Part shown: positions 26,908 through 35,592 of the stretch, in pieces | How positions within the stretch are numbered: position 1 is the first letter of the stretch | How the letters are laid out: each line of letters opens with the position of its first letter | Assembly (NCBI RefSeq): GCF_001029435.1 | Contig: NZ_LDOV01000003.1 | Location: 1-64,000, forward strand | Direction of reading: 5' to 3' | DNA length: 64,000 nucleotides | DNA from: Photobacterium aphoticum | GTDB taxonomy: Bacteria > Pseudomonadota > Gammaproteobacteria > Enterobacterales > Vibrionaceae | Position numbers and translations under genes: made by a program | The notes under the pieces: model-generated | The model's database searches: none | What the model saw: only the letters and a program-made list of their open reading frames with translations | What the model was told of the DNA's origin: nothing

Positions 26908-29372
26908 CAGAAAGAGTCCCTCAGTGACAAAATCGCCGAACGCTTCACCAAGCGCCATACTGGCCACGCCCCTGCTGCCAATAGCACGGCCAACGCAGAG
27001 CCTAACGACACAAAGTAATCCACAGGGAAATATTCTACCGGCATGGTCCAACCAAACGAGTATTTCAATACAACATCAATCAATAGCTGCGCTAACACTA
27101 AGCCCAGCGGCAATGCCATCAATGCGGTCATCAACCCAATCAAGAACAACTGACCGCCGCCTAATAGCGCCAATTCACGGCCCGTCATCCCCATGCAGCG
27201 CAACAAGGCAAATTGACGCTGACGGGAAATTTCCCCCGCTAAAGTAGCAAAGAACAAACCACAGACCGCCACGAACAAGGTCAACTTGCCCAGTGTTGCC
27301 GTCACAATAAAGGTGCGATCAAACACCCTCATGGCTTGATGCATCAATTCGTTGTTATTGCGGACACGCTCTGGCGATAAACGGAACGTTTCACCCAGTT
27401 TTTGCATCATGGCCATGGTATCAACCCCATCGGCCAAATGAATCGCCAGGGCTACCTGCCCTTTGTGCGGCCAAATCGCCTGCCAACGTTTTTGCGACAG
27501 CACAATTTGTCCGTACGGGTTACCGTAATCGTAATAGATACCGGCGATAGTCCACTTCTTGTTCATCGGTGGCGGCAAATCAACCACATCACCCGGCTTC
27601 CAGCCTTGTTTCAGTGCCAATGACTCACTCGCCAAAATCGCACGGCCATGATGCAGTTTTTGCCAGTATTCCGGCATCGAGACTTTAATCGCCATCGCCT
27701 GCTTTTCATCGCCCGTACCGCCAATACTTACGACTTGCAGTTTGCCGCTTTGGGTGGCCAACGTTTTGCTCCACTGCCACCACACCTGCTCCACATCATC
27801 CTGCTTTTCCAGCCAGTTTGACATGCGCGGCGCCATATTGATGGATGGACGCACGTAAATATCGGCCGCCAAACGTTGATCCAGCCAGGTTTCCGTCGTC
27901 GTGCGGAAACTGCCGACCATGGTTTCCATGCCGATGTTTGACGCCAGCGCCAACATAAAGGCCATGGAAGCGACGCCTCGGTAACTCAGGCTGGCCCCCG
28001 CATCAGAGAAGAACCAACGCAGACGGGCGGATTTCACCACGCGTCCCAGCAGGTTGAATAATTGCAACAGCAAGAACGGCATCACCAAGGCCGAAGCAAT
28101 TAAAATGCAGGCAATCAGCACAAAGCCTTCTTCCTGACCATGCGGTAATTGGTACACCGCCAATGCCGCGCCCAAGAACAGACACGCGAACAAGGCTTGC
28201 AATGCAAACTCACGGCCACTGAAACGTACCAGTGACATGTGCGTCGCTAATCGTGCCGGCGGGGTTTTTATCAGACGCAGCAGCGGCCAACCACAAGCCA
28301 GCAAGCTACCGATAATGGCGATCAGTAATGAGGCGACACCCCACTCCCAATGCCATTCCACCGCCAAACTGATATTGGCGCCGTACAGATCATTGAGGGT
28401 TTCCGCCACCGATGGCAGCAAACGTTCAGCCAACATCAGACCAAGTATGTTACCGCCAATCAGGCCCAGTACGATCCACGCCAGCAGCTCCATAATGAGC
28501 ACGCCGGCTAACTGGAATGATGACACCCCCGCCTGACGCATTAAGCCCACCAGCGGCTGACGCTGACTGAATGATAAAGACATGGCCTGATAGAAAATGA
28601 ACAAGCCCACCACAAAGGCCAACATGCCCATCGCAAACAGATTCAGGTGAAACGCATTGGTCAGCGGCTCTAAGCCGGCCACTTCCTGTTTTTCCAGCTT
28701 CAGCGCCATTGGCAGTTGACCCAGCAGACGGCGCTGCTCGTCCACACTCAAGTCACCACACAAAATGCCGGTTAAACCGGAGCCGGGTTGCAGTGAACGC
28801 AGTAATGCCAAATCTGCCAACATGCGCGGGCCGCTGATCCGCTCTTGCGGTACGACCTTCAATGGGCCGATCTGCTTACCGTTTTCGAGCGTAAGGTGCT
28901 GCCCGTCCACCAGGTTCATGTAGTTCGCCAGCTGCTCACCCACCAGCACCGGATACGGCGGCTGCATCAACGACAACATTTGCATTTGCGTTGACCCACT
29001 CACCGTCGGGTCTTGCTTGAACATGGAATAGAGCGAAATAGGATCCACGCCGACGATTTCAACATCGCGGCCATCCTGCGTGACCACACGCAACTGGTCG
29101 AGCGGCACACATTGATCGAAACCAACACGACGAAGCTGGATATAGAAACCTTGCGGTACTTTTAATGACGGCTGGACATGACGGATGCGATACGGAAAAG
29201 GATTCGAGAAGAGTTGTTCGCCATCACGGTAGCTTTCACGGGCTTGTTGATTGACCCCTAATACCCCGACTAACAGGGCAATACCCAAGGTCAAACCAAA
29301 CCAGACCAGCACGATTTGTAGAGGGTGACGCTTATAATGCCCCCAAAGCGCCTTAGCTACGGGGCTTAACAT
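26907..29372 (-). CDS. ABC transporter permease, FtsX/MacB-like, fused type
   Basis: An 821-residue permease with two FtsX-type membrane domains: an N-terminal helix at about 17-38, periplasmic domain, three helices at about 245-375, then a second set with a helix near 440 and a closing group at about 695-810. This is the LolC-like duplicated form. It overlaps the ATPase gene by 20 bases and the lipoprotein gene by one. In Agrobacterium AttF and AttG are separate; here one protein covers both, which is my interpretation. Confidence 0.87.
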   Translation of the reverse strand: MLSPVAKALWGHYKRHPLQIVLVWFGLTLGIALLVGVLGVNQQARESYRDGEQLFSNPFPYRIRHVQPSLKVPQGFYIQLRRVGFDQCVPLDQLRVVTQDGRDVEIVGVDPISLYSMFKQDPTVSGSTQMQMLSLMQPPYPVLVGEQLANYMNLVDGQHLTLENGKQIGPLKVVPQERISGPRMLADLALLRSLQPGSGLTGILCGDLSVDEQRRLLGQLPMALKLEKQEVAGLEPLTNAFHLNLFAMGMLAFVVGLFIFYQAMSLSFSQRQPLVGLMRQAGVSSFQLAGVLIMELLAWIVLGLIGGNILGLMLAERLLPSVAETLNDLYGANISLAVEWHWEWGVASLLIAIIGSLLACGWPLLRLIKTPPARLATHMSLVRFSGREFALQALFACLFLGAALAVYQLPHGQEEGFVLIACILIASALVMPFLLLQLFNLLGRVVKSARLRWFFSDAGASLSYRGVASMAFMLALASNIGMETMVGSFRTTTETWLDQRLAADIYVRPSINMAPRMSNWLEKQDDVEQVWWQWSKTLATQSGKLQVVSIGGTGDEKQAMAIKVSMPEYWQKLHHGRAILASESLALKQGWKPGDVVDLPPPMNKKWTIAGIYYDYGNPYGQIVLSQKRWQAIWPHKGQVALAIHLADGVDTMAMMQKLGETFRLSPERVRNNNELMHQAMRVFDRTFIVTATLGKLTLFVAVCGLFFATLAGEISRQRQFALLRCMGMTGRELALLGGGQLFLIGLMTALMALPLGLVLAQLLIDVVLKYSFGWTMPVEYFPVDYFVSLGSALAVLLAAGAWPVWRLVKRSAILSLRDSF

Positions 29373-30024
29373 GGAGCTGTCCCCCTTGCAGACGAATACA
29401 CCCGCTCATGTGGTCGGCCACTTGATGGCTATGAGTCACCAGCAATAGCGTACAGTCTAATTGCTTGGTCAGGTTCACCAACAAACGGATCACCGCAGCC
29501 GCATTACGCTCGTCCAAGCTGCCTGTGGGTTCATCCGCTAACAGAATTTGCGGTTCCATGTACAAGGCACGGGCAATGGCCGCACGCTGTTGCTGACCAC
29601 CGGACATTTCTTCCGGGTAGCGTCCCAACAAAGGCATGAGATCAAGGGCTGCGATAATTTGACGCCACAGTGCAGGCTTTTCAGGCAAACCTTTTAATTG
29701 GCGACAAAAACGGATGTTATCTGCCGTGGTTAGGGTAGGCAGTAAATTGAATTGCTGGAACACCAAACCGATATTGTTACGACGAAAAGCAGTACGCTCA
29801 CGCTCTGAAATCGCATGGATAGGCGTATCACCTAGCCACACCTCACCGGAATCTGCCACATCCAACCCCGCAATCAGGTTTAGCAGTGTACTCTTGCCCG
29901 AGCCACTCTCTCCCATTAGCGCAAGTTGATCGCCTTGTTTGAGGTCTAATTCCGCACCTTGCAGCACTGAATGGTATTCGTCGCCATCCAAGTAGCCTTT
30001 GCAAAGGTCGACCAGTCGTAACAT
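29353..30024 (-). CDS. ABC transporter ATP-binding protein (AttE/LolD-like)
   Basis: A 223-residue ATPase from ATG 30024, preceded by GGGGA; the frame is open upstream but lacks a ribosome site there. Motifs: Walker A GESGSGKST, Q-loop FQQFNLLPTL, signature MSGGQQQRAAIARAL, Walker B ILLADEPTGSLD, and the switch histidine in LVTHSHQ. The family (MacB/LolD type) powers extraction or mechanotransmission rather than classical import. First gene of the operon. Confidence 0.93.
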   Translation of the reverse strand: MLRLVDLCKGYLDGDEYHSVLQGAELDLKQGDQLALMGESGSGKSTLLNLIAGLDVADSGEVWLGDTPIHAISERERTAFRRNNIGLVFQQFNLLPTLTTADNIRFCRQLKGLPEKPALWRQIIAALDLMPLLGRYPEEMSGGQQQRAAIARALYMEPQILLADEPTGSLDERNAAAVIRLLVNLTKQLDCTLLLVTHSHQVADHMSGCIRLQGGQLHVKPRS

Positions 30025-30419
30025 TATTGTCCCCAGCAGTAGGAAAGTTGAGTGCTGTGGAATGTACAGGAAAGCGTGATCGCTATAAAGCACTTTAGCG
30101 CCCTTCAGCAGAAAAAACGCCTCAGCACTACAAAACCATTACAATCCCTTACATCACACTCACAACATGATGAAAATCAATACGTTTAGTGGTTACGGAT
30201 AAACGTGCTTGCTGATTTTCTCATCCGCGCATTCTGTATCACTTTTCTTGTGTATCAATGACGCTGACTTCTACGCTCCCTTTTATTACGCCCATCCCCT
30301 TCATAAAGTTTATGTCAACTCACTGAAATGATGATCCCTTGTGGCTAAATATCCGCTAAAGTGTTTTATATAACATTGTGATTTAACAAGATGTTGTAGC
30401 GCATACAGGGAGTGATGTG
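30025..30419. other. Divergent intergenic region
   Basis: No gene in 395 bases between the ABC operon and the SDR gene. It should hold both promoters. An AT-rich block with TATATAAC near 30367 is a possible -10 for the SDR gene. Confidence 0.4.
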
Positions 30420-31880
30420 ATGACAAAAACGGTCTTGGTAGTAGGGGCTTCCGGGTATGTGGGCTCGCACTTGGTGCCAGAGTTAGCACAGGCGGGTTAC
30501 ACGGTGAAAGCCACTGGCCGTAACCTGCGATTACTGGAAAAACGCGGCTGGGAAGCCACCGGTAATGTCAGCCTGCACTATCTGGATTTGAATGAGCCGG
30601 ACGATCTCGATGCGCTGCTCACCGATGTGGATGAGGTGTTTTTCCTTGTACACGGCATGAACCACGGCCATGATTTCATTGATATTGAACTCGATGCCGC
30701 GCGCCATTTTTCCCGCGCATTGCAGCAAAGTGCCGTTAAACACGTCATTTACCTTGGAGCGCTGCAGCCAGCAGAAGGCCATTCCAAGCACCTTGCCGCC
30801 CGTAAAGCCACCGGCGATATATTACGGGAAAGCGGTGTCCCCATTACCGAGCTACGTGCCGGTATCATTGTCGGCCCCGGATCTGCCGCCTTTGAGGTCA
30901 TGCGGGATTTTGTTTACCACCTGCCCGTTCTGCTGACACCCAAATGGGTCACCTCGCGCAACTCGCCCATTGCGCTGCGTAACGTCCTGCATTACCTGCT
31001 GCAATTGCTCATTTTGCCTGCGACAGAAAACCGCATCATGGACATTGCCGGGCCAGAGAATCTCACTTATCAAGAGCAACTGCGCAAACTCGGCAAGCTG
31101 ATTGGCAAGAAGGTCCGGATTATTCCCGTGCCTTTCTTCACCCCGGGCTTTGCCGCCATTTGGCTGCGATTTATTACCTCTGTGCCCACCAATATTGCCA
31201 GTGCACTGATTGGCGGCTTGCGCTTTGACCTACCTGCCGATGGCCGTGAATTACAAGCCCTGATCCCCCAGTCCCTGATGTCATACGACGAGGCGATTAA
31301 AGAGTGCCTGAGCCACGAGTCCGAAGTGGTAAGAAGTGAAATATGGGGCTTTGATCCCGATGCCCTCGCCCGATGGCAACGGGGGTATGGGTATTACCCT
31401 AAACAAGCCGGATATACCCTCAAAACCGATGCCACCTGCGAGCAACTGTGGCGTCAGGTGCAATTGGTCGGCGGCAAAGAAGGGTATTTCTTCGCAAACT
31501 TCCTGTGGCGGATACGCGAATGGATGGATGCCGCCATTGGGGGCGATGCCCTACACCGGTACCGTCGTGATCCTGATACGCTTGAATTAGGCGATAAAGT
31601 CGACTCATGGAAAGTCATCAACCTTGAACCGAATCATTTTCTTTCTTTGCTCTTTGGCATGAAAGCCCCCGGCCTTGGCCGATTGGAATTCACCATTGAA
31701 GATAAAGGCGACCATCGTGAAATTGATATTCGCGCATGGTGGCATCCGGCTGGTTTTTCCGGCTTGCTGTATTGGTTTGCCATGATGCCCGCCCACCTGT
31801 TTATTTTCCGAGGCATGACCCATGCGTTAGTGAAGCGCTGTAAAGCCAAAGCACAAGAAGGAAAGACAGAGACGGTTTAG
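30420..31880 (+). CDS. SDR-family NAD(P)-binding protein with DUF2867 domain
   Basis: A 486-residue two-domain protein. An atypical short-chain dehydrogenase domain spans about residues 1-300, with the nucleotide motif GASGYVGSHL near residue 9, followed by a DUF2867 domain (DSWKVINLEPNHFLSLLFGMKAPG, then the W-rich HPAGFSGLLYWFAM). Start chosen at ATG 30420, seven bases after AGGGAG; a GTG just before is possible. The reaction is unknown. It stands alone. Confidence 0.85.
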   Translation: MTKTVLVVGASGYVGSHLVPELAQAGYTVKATGRNLRLLEKRGWEATGNVSLHYLDLNEPDDLDALLTDVDEVFFLVHGMNHGHDFIDIELDAARHFSRALQQSAVKHVIYLGALQPAEGHSKHLAARKATGDILRESGVPITELRAGIIVGPGSAAFEVMRDFVYHLPVLLTPKWVTSRNSPIALRNVLHYLLQLLILPATENRIMDIAGPENLTYQEQLRKLGKLIGKKVRIIPVPFFTPGFAAIWLRFITSVPTNIASALIGGLRFDLPADGRELQALIPQSLMSYDEAIKECLSHESEVVRSEIWGFDPDALARWQRGYGYYPKQAGYTLKTDATCEQLWRQVQLVGGKEGYFFANFLWRIREWMDAAIGGDALHRYRRDPDTLELGDKVDSWKVINLEPNHFLSLLFGMKAPGLGRLEFTIEDKGDHREIDIRAWWHPAGFSGLLYWFAMMPAHLFIFRGMTHALVKRCKAKAQEGKTETV

Positions 31881-31891
31881 TTAAAGGGGCA

Positions 31892-31965
31892 CTGAAGGGA
31901 CGAGGAAAAGCAAAAAGCAGGGGTGAGTCTGAAGGGACGAGAATCGAGCAAGAGCTGAAAAGCAG
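31892..31965 (+). repeat. Imperfect direct repeat after the SDR gene
   Basis: CTGAAGGGACGAG occurs at 31892-31904 and at 31929-31941, spaced 37 bases, each followed by a variant ending AAAAGCAG. The segment is purine-rich and has no terminator hairpin. Confidence 0.6.
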
Positions 31966-32087
31966 TGGTCCTGCAGGCAGAATAACCATTTGATAGGCAA
32001 TATGGCGAATTAGACAACAAAGACTTAGATTGATGCTGGTGATTTACGCTATCATGACCGCTCTCTCATTTTGATCGACATTCTTTT

Positions 32088-33002
32088 ATGCCTGCATTCT
32101 CTTTTTCACGGATCCCGGTCGGGGTTCGTTTTATGATCCTTTCGGCGTTTGGCTTCGCCGTTATGTCGGCTTGCGTTAAATACGTCAGTAATTACGGCAT
32201 CCCTGTGTTTGAAATTGTCGCCGCCCGTGCGCTGGTATCGCTGATCATCAGCTATGCCGATGTGAAACGCAAAGGCATCTCGGTATGGGGTAACAATAAG
32301 CCCCTGCTATTCTTACGTGGCGCAGTGGGCACCATGTCACTCATGTGCGTGTATTACGCCGTCACCACCCTGCCATTGGCAGAAGCCACCATTTTGCAGT
32401 ACGTGCATCCGGTATTCACCGCTCTATTGGGCGTATTATTCCTGAAAGAAACCGTGCAGAAATCGACCCTTATTTGTATCGCGTTCTGTCTCGCGGGCTT
32501 GTTTGTGATGGTACAGCCCAACATGCACAGCTCCATCAACAATGAACTACCGCTATTCAGTGTAATGATTGCTTTGTGTGGTGCCTTCGGCAGCTCTATC
32601 GCTTACGTGATTGTGCGCAAACTGAGCCAAACCGAAGACAGCTCGGTGATCATTTTTTACTTCCCATTGGTTGCCCTGCCCGTCTCATCCCTGCTAATTT
32701 GGGATAACTTTGTATGGCCAAGCCTATTCCTGACGCTCATGCTTATCATGGTGGGGATCTTTACCCAAATTGGCCAATACGGCCTGACCAAAGCCATGCA
32801 GACCCAAGCGGCCGGTAAAGCCTCTGCCTATTCTTACGTGCAAATCGTTTTCTCTGCCCTACTTGGTGTGTGGGTGTTCAATGAAATCCCATCGATTTGG
32901 ACTTACATGGGCGGCAGTTTGATTATCACGGGTGCATTGATCAATGTGCTGGGCGTGAAGATATTGGCACCGTTTAAAAAAACATCAAAAACAAACACTT
33001 AA
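32088..33002 (+). CDS. DMT/EamA-family transporter
   Basis: A 304-residue inner-membrane protein with about ten helices arranged as two EamA repeats (helix block at 12-135 and 150-295). The repeat hallmarks LAEATILQYVHPVFTALLG and AYSYVQIVFSALLGVWVF are seen. Drug or metabolite export is the family role. Substrate unknown. It is monocistronic by spacing. Confidence 0.87.
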   Translation: MPAFSFSRIPVGVRFMILSAFGFAVMSACVKYVSNYGIPVFEIVAARALVSLIISYADVKRKGISVWGNNKPLLFLRGAVGTMSLMCVYYAVTTLPLAEATILQYVHPVFTALLGVLFLKETVQKSTLICIAFCLAGLFVMVQPNMHSSINNELPLFSVMIALCGAFGSSIAYVIVRKLSQTEDSSVIIFYFPLVALPVSSLLIWDNFVWPSLFLTLMLIMVGIFTQIGQYGLTKAMQTQAAGKASAYSYVQIVFSALLGVWVFNEIPSIWTYMGGSLIITGALINVLGVKILAPFKKTSKTNT

Positions 33003-33127
33003 ATATAACCAATTCAGTATTCACCTGAAAGTAACTTGTTTTTCTAGAACCTTATTAACGTTTAAAAAGGACGATTAATAAGTAGACATAGCTAGTTGAC
33101 AACGCTATATTGGACTAAGGAACAATA

Positions 33128-33155
33128 TTGACTTTGTTCTTTCGTCGTGTATTAT
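33128..33155 (+). promoter_or_regulatory. Sigma-70-type promoter of the 58-residue gene
   Basis: TTGACT at 33128-33133 and TATTAT at 33150-33155 with a 16-base spacer, each one base from consensus. It predicts a start near 33162, about 23 bases before the GTG. Confidence 0.6.
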
Positions 33156-33184
33156 TTGCGACCTAATTTTCATGGAGGTGAGTG

Positions 33185-33361
33185 GTGTCAAACCAAACAA
33201 AGCGTATTGGCTTATCAGAAAAGCAACGCAAAGATGCCATCAATCGTTCCCTTTCGGGGTTACAGATTGGTTCACGCTCCCTGACTCGCTCAGGTAAAAA
33301 GCGATCTGCTGTAATAGAACGATTCAGCATAGCATTTACTAATGCAGCCAAAGCCGAGTAA
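33185..33361 (+). CDS. Small basic protein, unknown function
   Basis: A 58-residue protein not recognised. GTG start at 33185 follows a very strong ribosome site (GGAGGTGAG at 33174-33182). A good promoter lies just upstream and a terminator just downstream, so it is an independent small gene. The sequence is rich in K, R and S with GLSEKQRKDAINRSLSG and later SGKKRSAVIERFS; it has no membrane helix and no cysteine. It could bind nucleic acid, but nothing proves that. Confidence 0.7.
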   Translation: MSNQTKRIGLSEKQRKDAINRSLSGLQIGSRSLTRSGKKRSAVIERFSIAFTNAAKAE

Positions 33362-33387
33362 ACACAATAGAAAAATTCAAGTATAAT
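33359..33387 (+). promoter_or_regulatory. Possible promoter of the coiled-coil gene
   Basis: TAAACA at 33359-33364 and a perfect TATAAT at 33382-33387, spacer 17. The predicted start near 33394 falls inside the hairpin of the next entry. Confidence 0.5.
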
Positions 33388-33388
33388 A

Positions 33389-33417
33389 GCGCCTGATCAT
33401 AAGATCAGGCGCTTTTT
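33389..33417 (+). terminator. Terminator between small gene and coiled-coil gene
   Basis: A perfect 10-bp stem (GCGCCTGATC with GATCAGGCGC, loop ATAA) followed by six T. It lies 28 bases after the small gene stop and only about 17 bases before the next start. Confidence 0.9.
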
Positions 33418-33433
33418 TATTAGGGGATTTTTC

Positions 33434-34084
33434 GTGACAAAACGTTGGGTTTTTCAAGAATTAGTCAAAAATCAGGAAAACGGCAATCTCGATGTAATTG
33501 GATACGTTGCTTATGCTTTGTATAAAGCTAAAAAAGATGCCCTAGCGACATCCTTGCGTAAACAAAACAAAGGGGAAGAAGAAATTGAACGCCGTCTTCG
33601 AGAATTCCATGAAAATACGGTTATAAATACCCAAGAATGTGCTGAATTACGAACACGTGCAGAGCAAGTCATTGGCGAATCAATCCAAATTGCAATTGAC
33701 GACATAGAAAAAATCCTAAAACAGCAACTTGAAGATGCCAAATCTGAATTGATTTCAGAATTTGATAAGAAGAAAAAAGACCTTGATAAAGATCGCGAAA
33801 AATTTGAAAAAGAAAAAAGAACGCTAAGTACTAAAATTCGTAAAGAAGAAACTAATAAACTCAGTTTAGCCGCAAAAAGTATAGCTCAGCCAAATCGACT
33901 CCATCGAAGTGCCATATGGCTCTGGAATGGATTTTCAGGCCTCATCGCGACAATTTTGACGGGTATATTGATTTATGGAGTTCTTGTTTATTTTGGCAAC
34001 AATGAAACAAAACAGTCAGTACTCATTAATGCATTACAGTGGCTTGTAAACTCTCTTACAAACAATCCATTACCTAGTGCTTAA
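33434..34084 (+). CDS. Coiled-coil protein with C-terminal membrane helix, unknown
   Basis: A 216-residue protein from GTG 33434, preceded by AGGGGA at six bases. Residues 1-75 form a small domain with the pattern LDVIGYVAYALYKAKK and then RLREFHENT. Residues about 85-145 are a charged, lysine- and glutamate-rich coiled coil. A hydrophobic helix lies at about 172-190, followed by a short tail. The GxxAYxLYKxxK pattern recalls an uncharacterised recurrent bacterial family from memory only. AT-rich codons set it apart from neighbours and suggest transfer. No function can be assigned. Confidence 0.75.
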   Translation: MTKRWVFQELVKNQENGNLDVIGYVAYALYKAKKDALATSLRKQNKGEEEIERRLREFHENTVINTQECAELRTRAEQVIGESIQIAIDDIEKILKQQLEDAKSELISEFDKKKKDLDKDREKFEKEKRTLSTKIRKEETNKLSLAAKSIAQPNRLHRSAIWLWNGFSGLIATILTGILIYGVLVYFGNNETKQSVLINALQWLVNSLTNNPLPSA

Positions 34085-34096
34085 CTATTATCAATA

Positions 34097-34128
34097 AAAT
34101 CTGCTACCAGCGTAGCAGATTTATTTTT
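34097..34128 (+). terminator. Terminator of the coiled-coil gene
   Basis: A 10-bp stem (AAATCTGCTA with TAGCAGATTT, 6-base loop) followed by ATTTTT. Confidence 0.8.
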
Positions 34129-34140
34129 CCCGCAAATAGT

Positions 34141-34677
34141 TTAAAAATTATAACGCACACCCACGGTAACGCCTTGGACAGACACTTTCACGTCATCAAA
34201 GTCAGCGGCGCGGTAGCGGTAGCCAATGCCCACATCCACGTGGTTAAACATGTAACCCACTTCTACACCCGCTTGGTAGGTGAATTTCGAATCTGAACCA
34301 GATTGGCTAAACACTTTAGCTTCGCCGTTCATTGTACCGGCACCAAAAATGAAGGCACTGTAAAGGTTGTTGTTTGGTGCGGTGAATTTTGGACGGAAGT
34401 TAACGTAGTACGCATCGCCATCGACACTTACGCCTTTCACAAATTCAGCTTGGCCAAAGTTTTGGTATTCCAGCTCTACGCCCAAATCTACGTTTGGCGT
34501 CATCGTGAAACTGTAACCGCCGTAGACGTTGAAGCCCAGATCGTTACTCTCATCAATGGACGCCGACTCTTTTAACTGGGTTTGGTTACCCAGCGCTAAA
34601 TCAGCACCAGCATAAAAGTTGTCGCCAGCGAAGGCACAGTTGCTAAAAAGAAGGGAGATGAGAAGAAGCTTTTTCAT
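34141..34677 (-). CDS. Outer-membrane beta-barrel protein, OmpA-like porin fold
   Basis: A 178-residue protein from ATG 34677 with signal peptide KKLLLISLLFSNCAFA, cleaved before GDNFYAG. An alternating hydrophobic pattern and terminal VGVRYNF with a final phenylalanine mark an eight-strand barrel. Ribosome site is weak; an ATG at 34686 is the other option. Function unknown. Confidence 0.8.
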   Translation of the reverse strand: MKKLLLISLLFSNCAFAGDNFYAGADLALGNQTQLKESASIDESNDLGFNVYGGYSFTMTPNVDLGVELEYQNFGQAEFVKGVSVDGDAYYVNFRPKFTAPNNNLYSAFIFGAGTMNGEAKVFSQSGSDSKFTYQAGVEVGYMFNHVDVGIGYRYRAADFDDVKVSVQGVTVGVRYNF

Positions 34678-34884
34678 TTTTGAAACCATATGTACTGCAA
34701 AAGCGCACATACTAAGACTTTTATGCTCATAAATTTGTGATCGAGATCTCCCTTTACTGTATGCAATACTCAACCCTCTCTTTGAAATCAGTGAAATAAC
34801 ATAACAAATGCACTATCCGTTCTAACTCTTTCACTTAGCGACCTTATAGGTTCACTGTTGTACCGCCGCCAAAAGCCAGACACA

Positions 34885-34909
34885 AAAAAGCGGGCTTCTC
34901 AGCCCGCTT
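34885..34909 (-). terminator. Terminator of the DUF2913-like and Bcr-type genes
   Basis: Stem AAGCGGGCT with AGCCCGCTT, loop TCTC, T tract on the minus strand. Confidence 0.88.
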
Positions 34910-34936
34910 CTTACATCGATTGCTTATCCACTCCGC

Positions 34937-35584
34937 TTACGCAGCAGGGATTTCCGGCAAGTGTGTACCCCCGTTATGTGGATACACAATATATTCACCG
35001 TGGTATTTCACGATAGATTTGTAGTCAGTCACTTTGTACAACAACATGCCCTGCTTATATGCTTCGGCCAGAATCTGCTTCACATCGCCACGTACAAACA
35101 ATGACAGCGGTTTCACCAGCTCACCGTCTTCGGAAAAGGCCAGCTTGGCTTTCGCCGCACACACCACCAGCGAGGCTTGACCATCAGTATGGTGTGTCAC
35201 TTTACGGTTTACTTCGTATTCCGTTGCCACGACCCAATCCGCCTGCTCTAACACATCGTACAATGCCACAAACTGCGCCTGTGTGACGGGGTTAGCTACC
35301 TCACCGTCACGAGGGATGCCCGCATACACACGTTGGATATCGAGGAACTGCTGCTTCATCTGAGCATGTTTACCCATACTACGCGCTTGTTTCTGCCAGC
35401 TCACCAAGGTGTCTGCCACACAGTGATCATAACGTTGTTGTTTGATCATTTTTGTCACCCAGGCATTGAGGAAATGGGTTTCACTCACTGGGTTTTTCGG
35501 TGTTTTGCCCGCTTGTTGTGACTCGGCCAATTCATTCAGACCGTCAGTCACTAACTTATAAATTTCTTGATAAAACGAAGCCAT
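34937..35584 (-). CDS. DUF2913-like protein
   Basis: A 215-residue soluble protein without signal peptide. It resembles DUF2913 proteins of Vibrionaceae (N-terminal helices with NPVSETHFLNAWVTKMIKQQ and RYDHCVADTLVSWQKQAR); the family name is from memory and only moderately sure. It lies eight bases after the Bcr-type exporter gene, so both are probably one transcript. Role unknown. Confidence 0.65.
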   Translation of the reverse strand: MASFYQEIYKLVTDGLNELAESQQAGKTPKNPVSETHFLNAWVTKMIKQQRYDHCVADTLVSWQKQARSMGKHAQMKQQFLDIQRVYAGIPRDGEVANPVTQAQFVALYDVLEQADWVVATEYEVNRKVTHHTDGQASLVVCAAKAKLAFSEDGELVKPLSLFVRGDVKQILAEAYKQGMLLYKVTDYKSIVKYHGEYIVYPHNGGTHLPEIPAA

Positions 35585-35592
35585 GTGTATCC

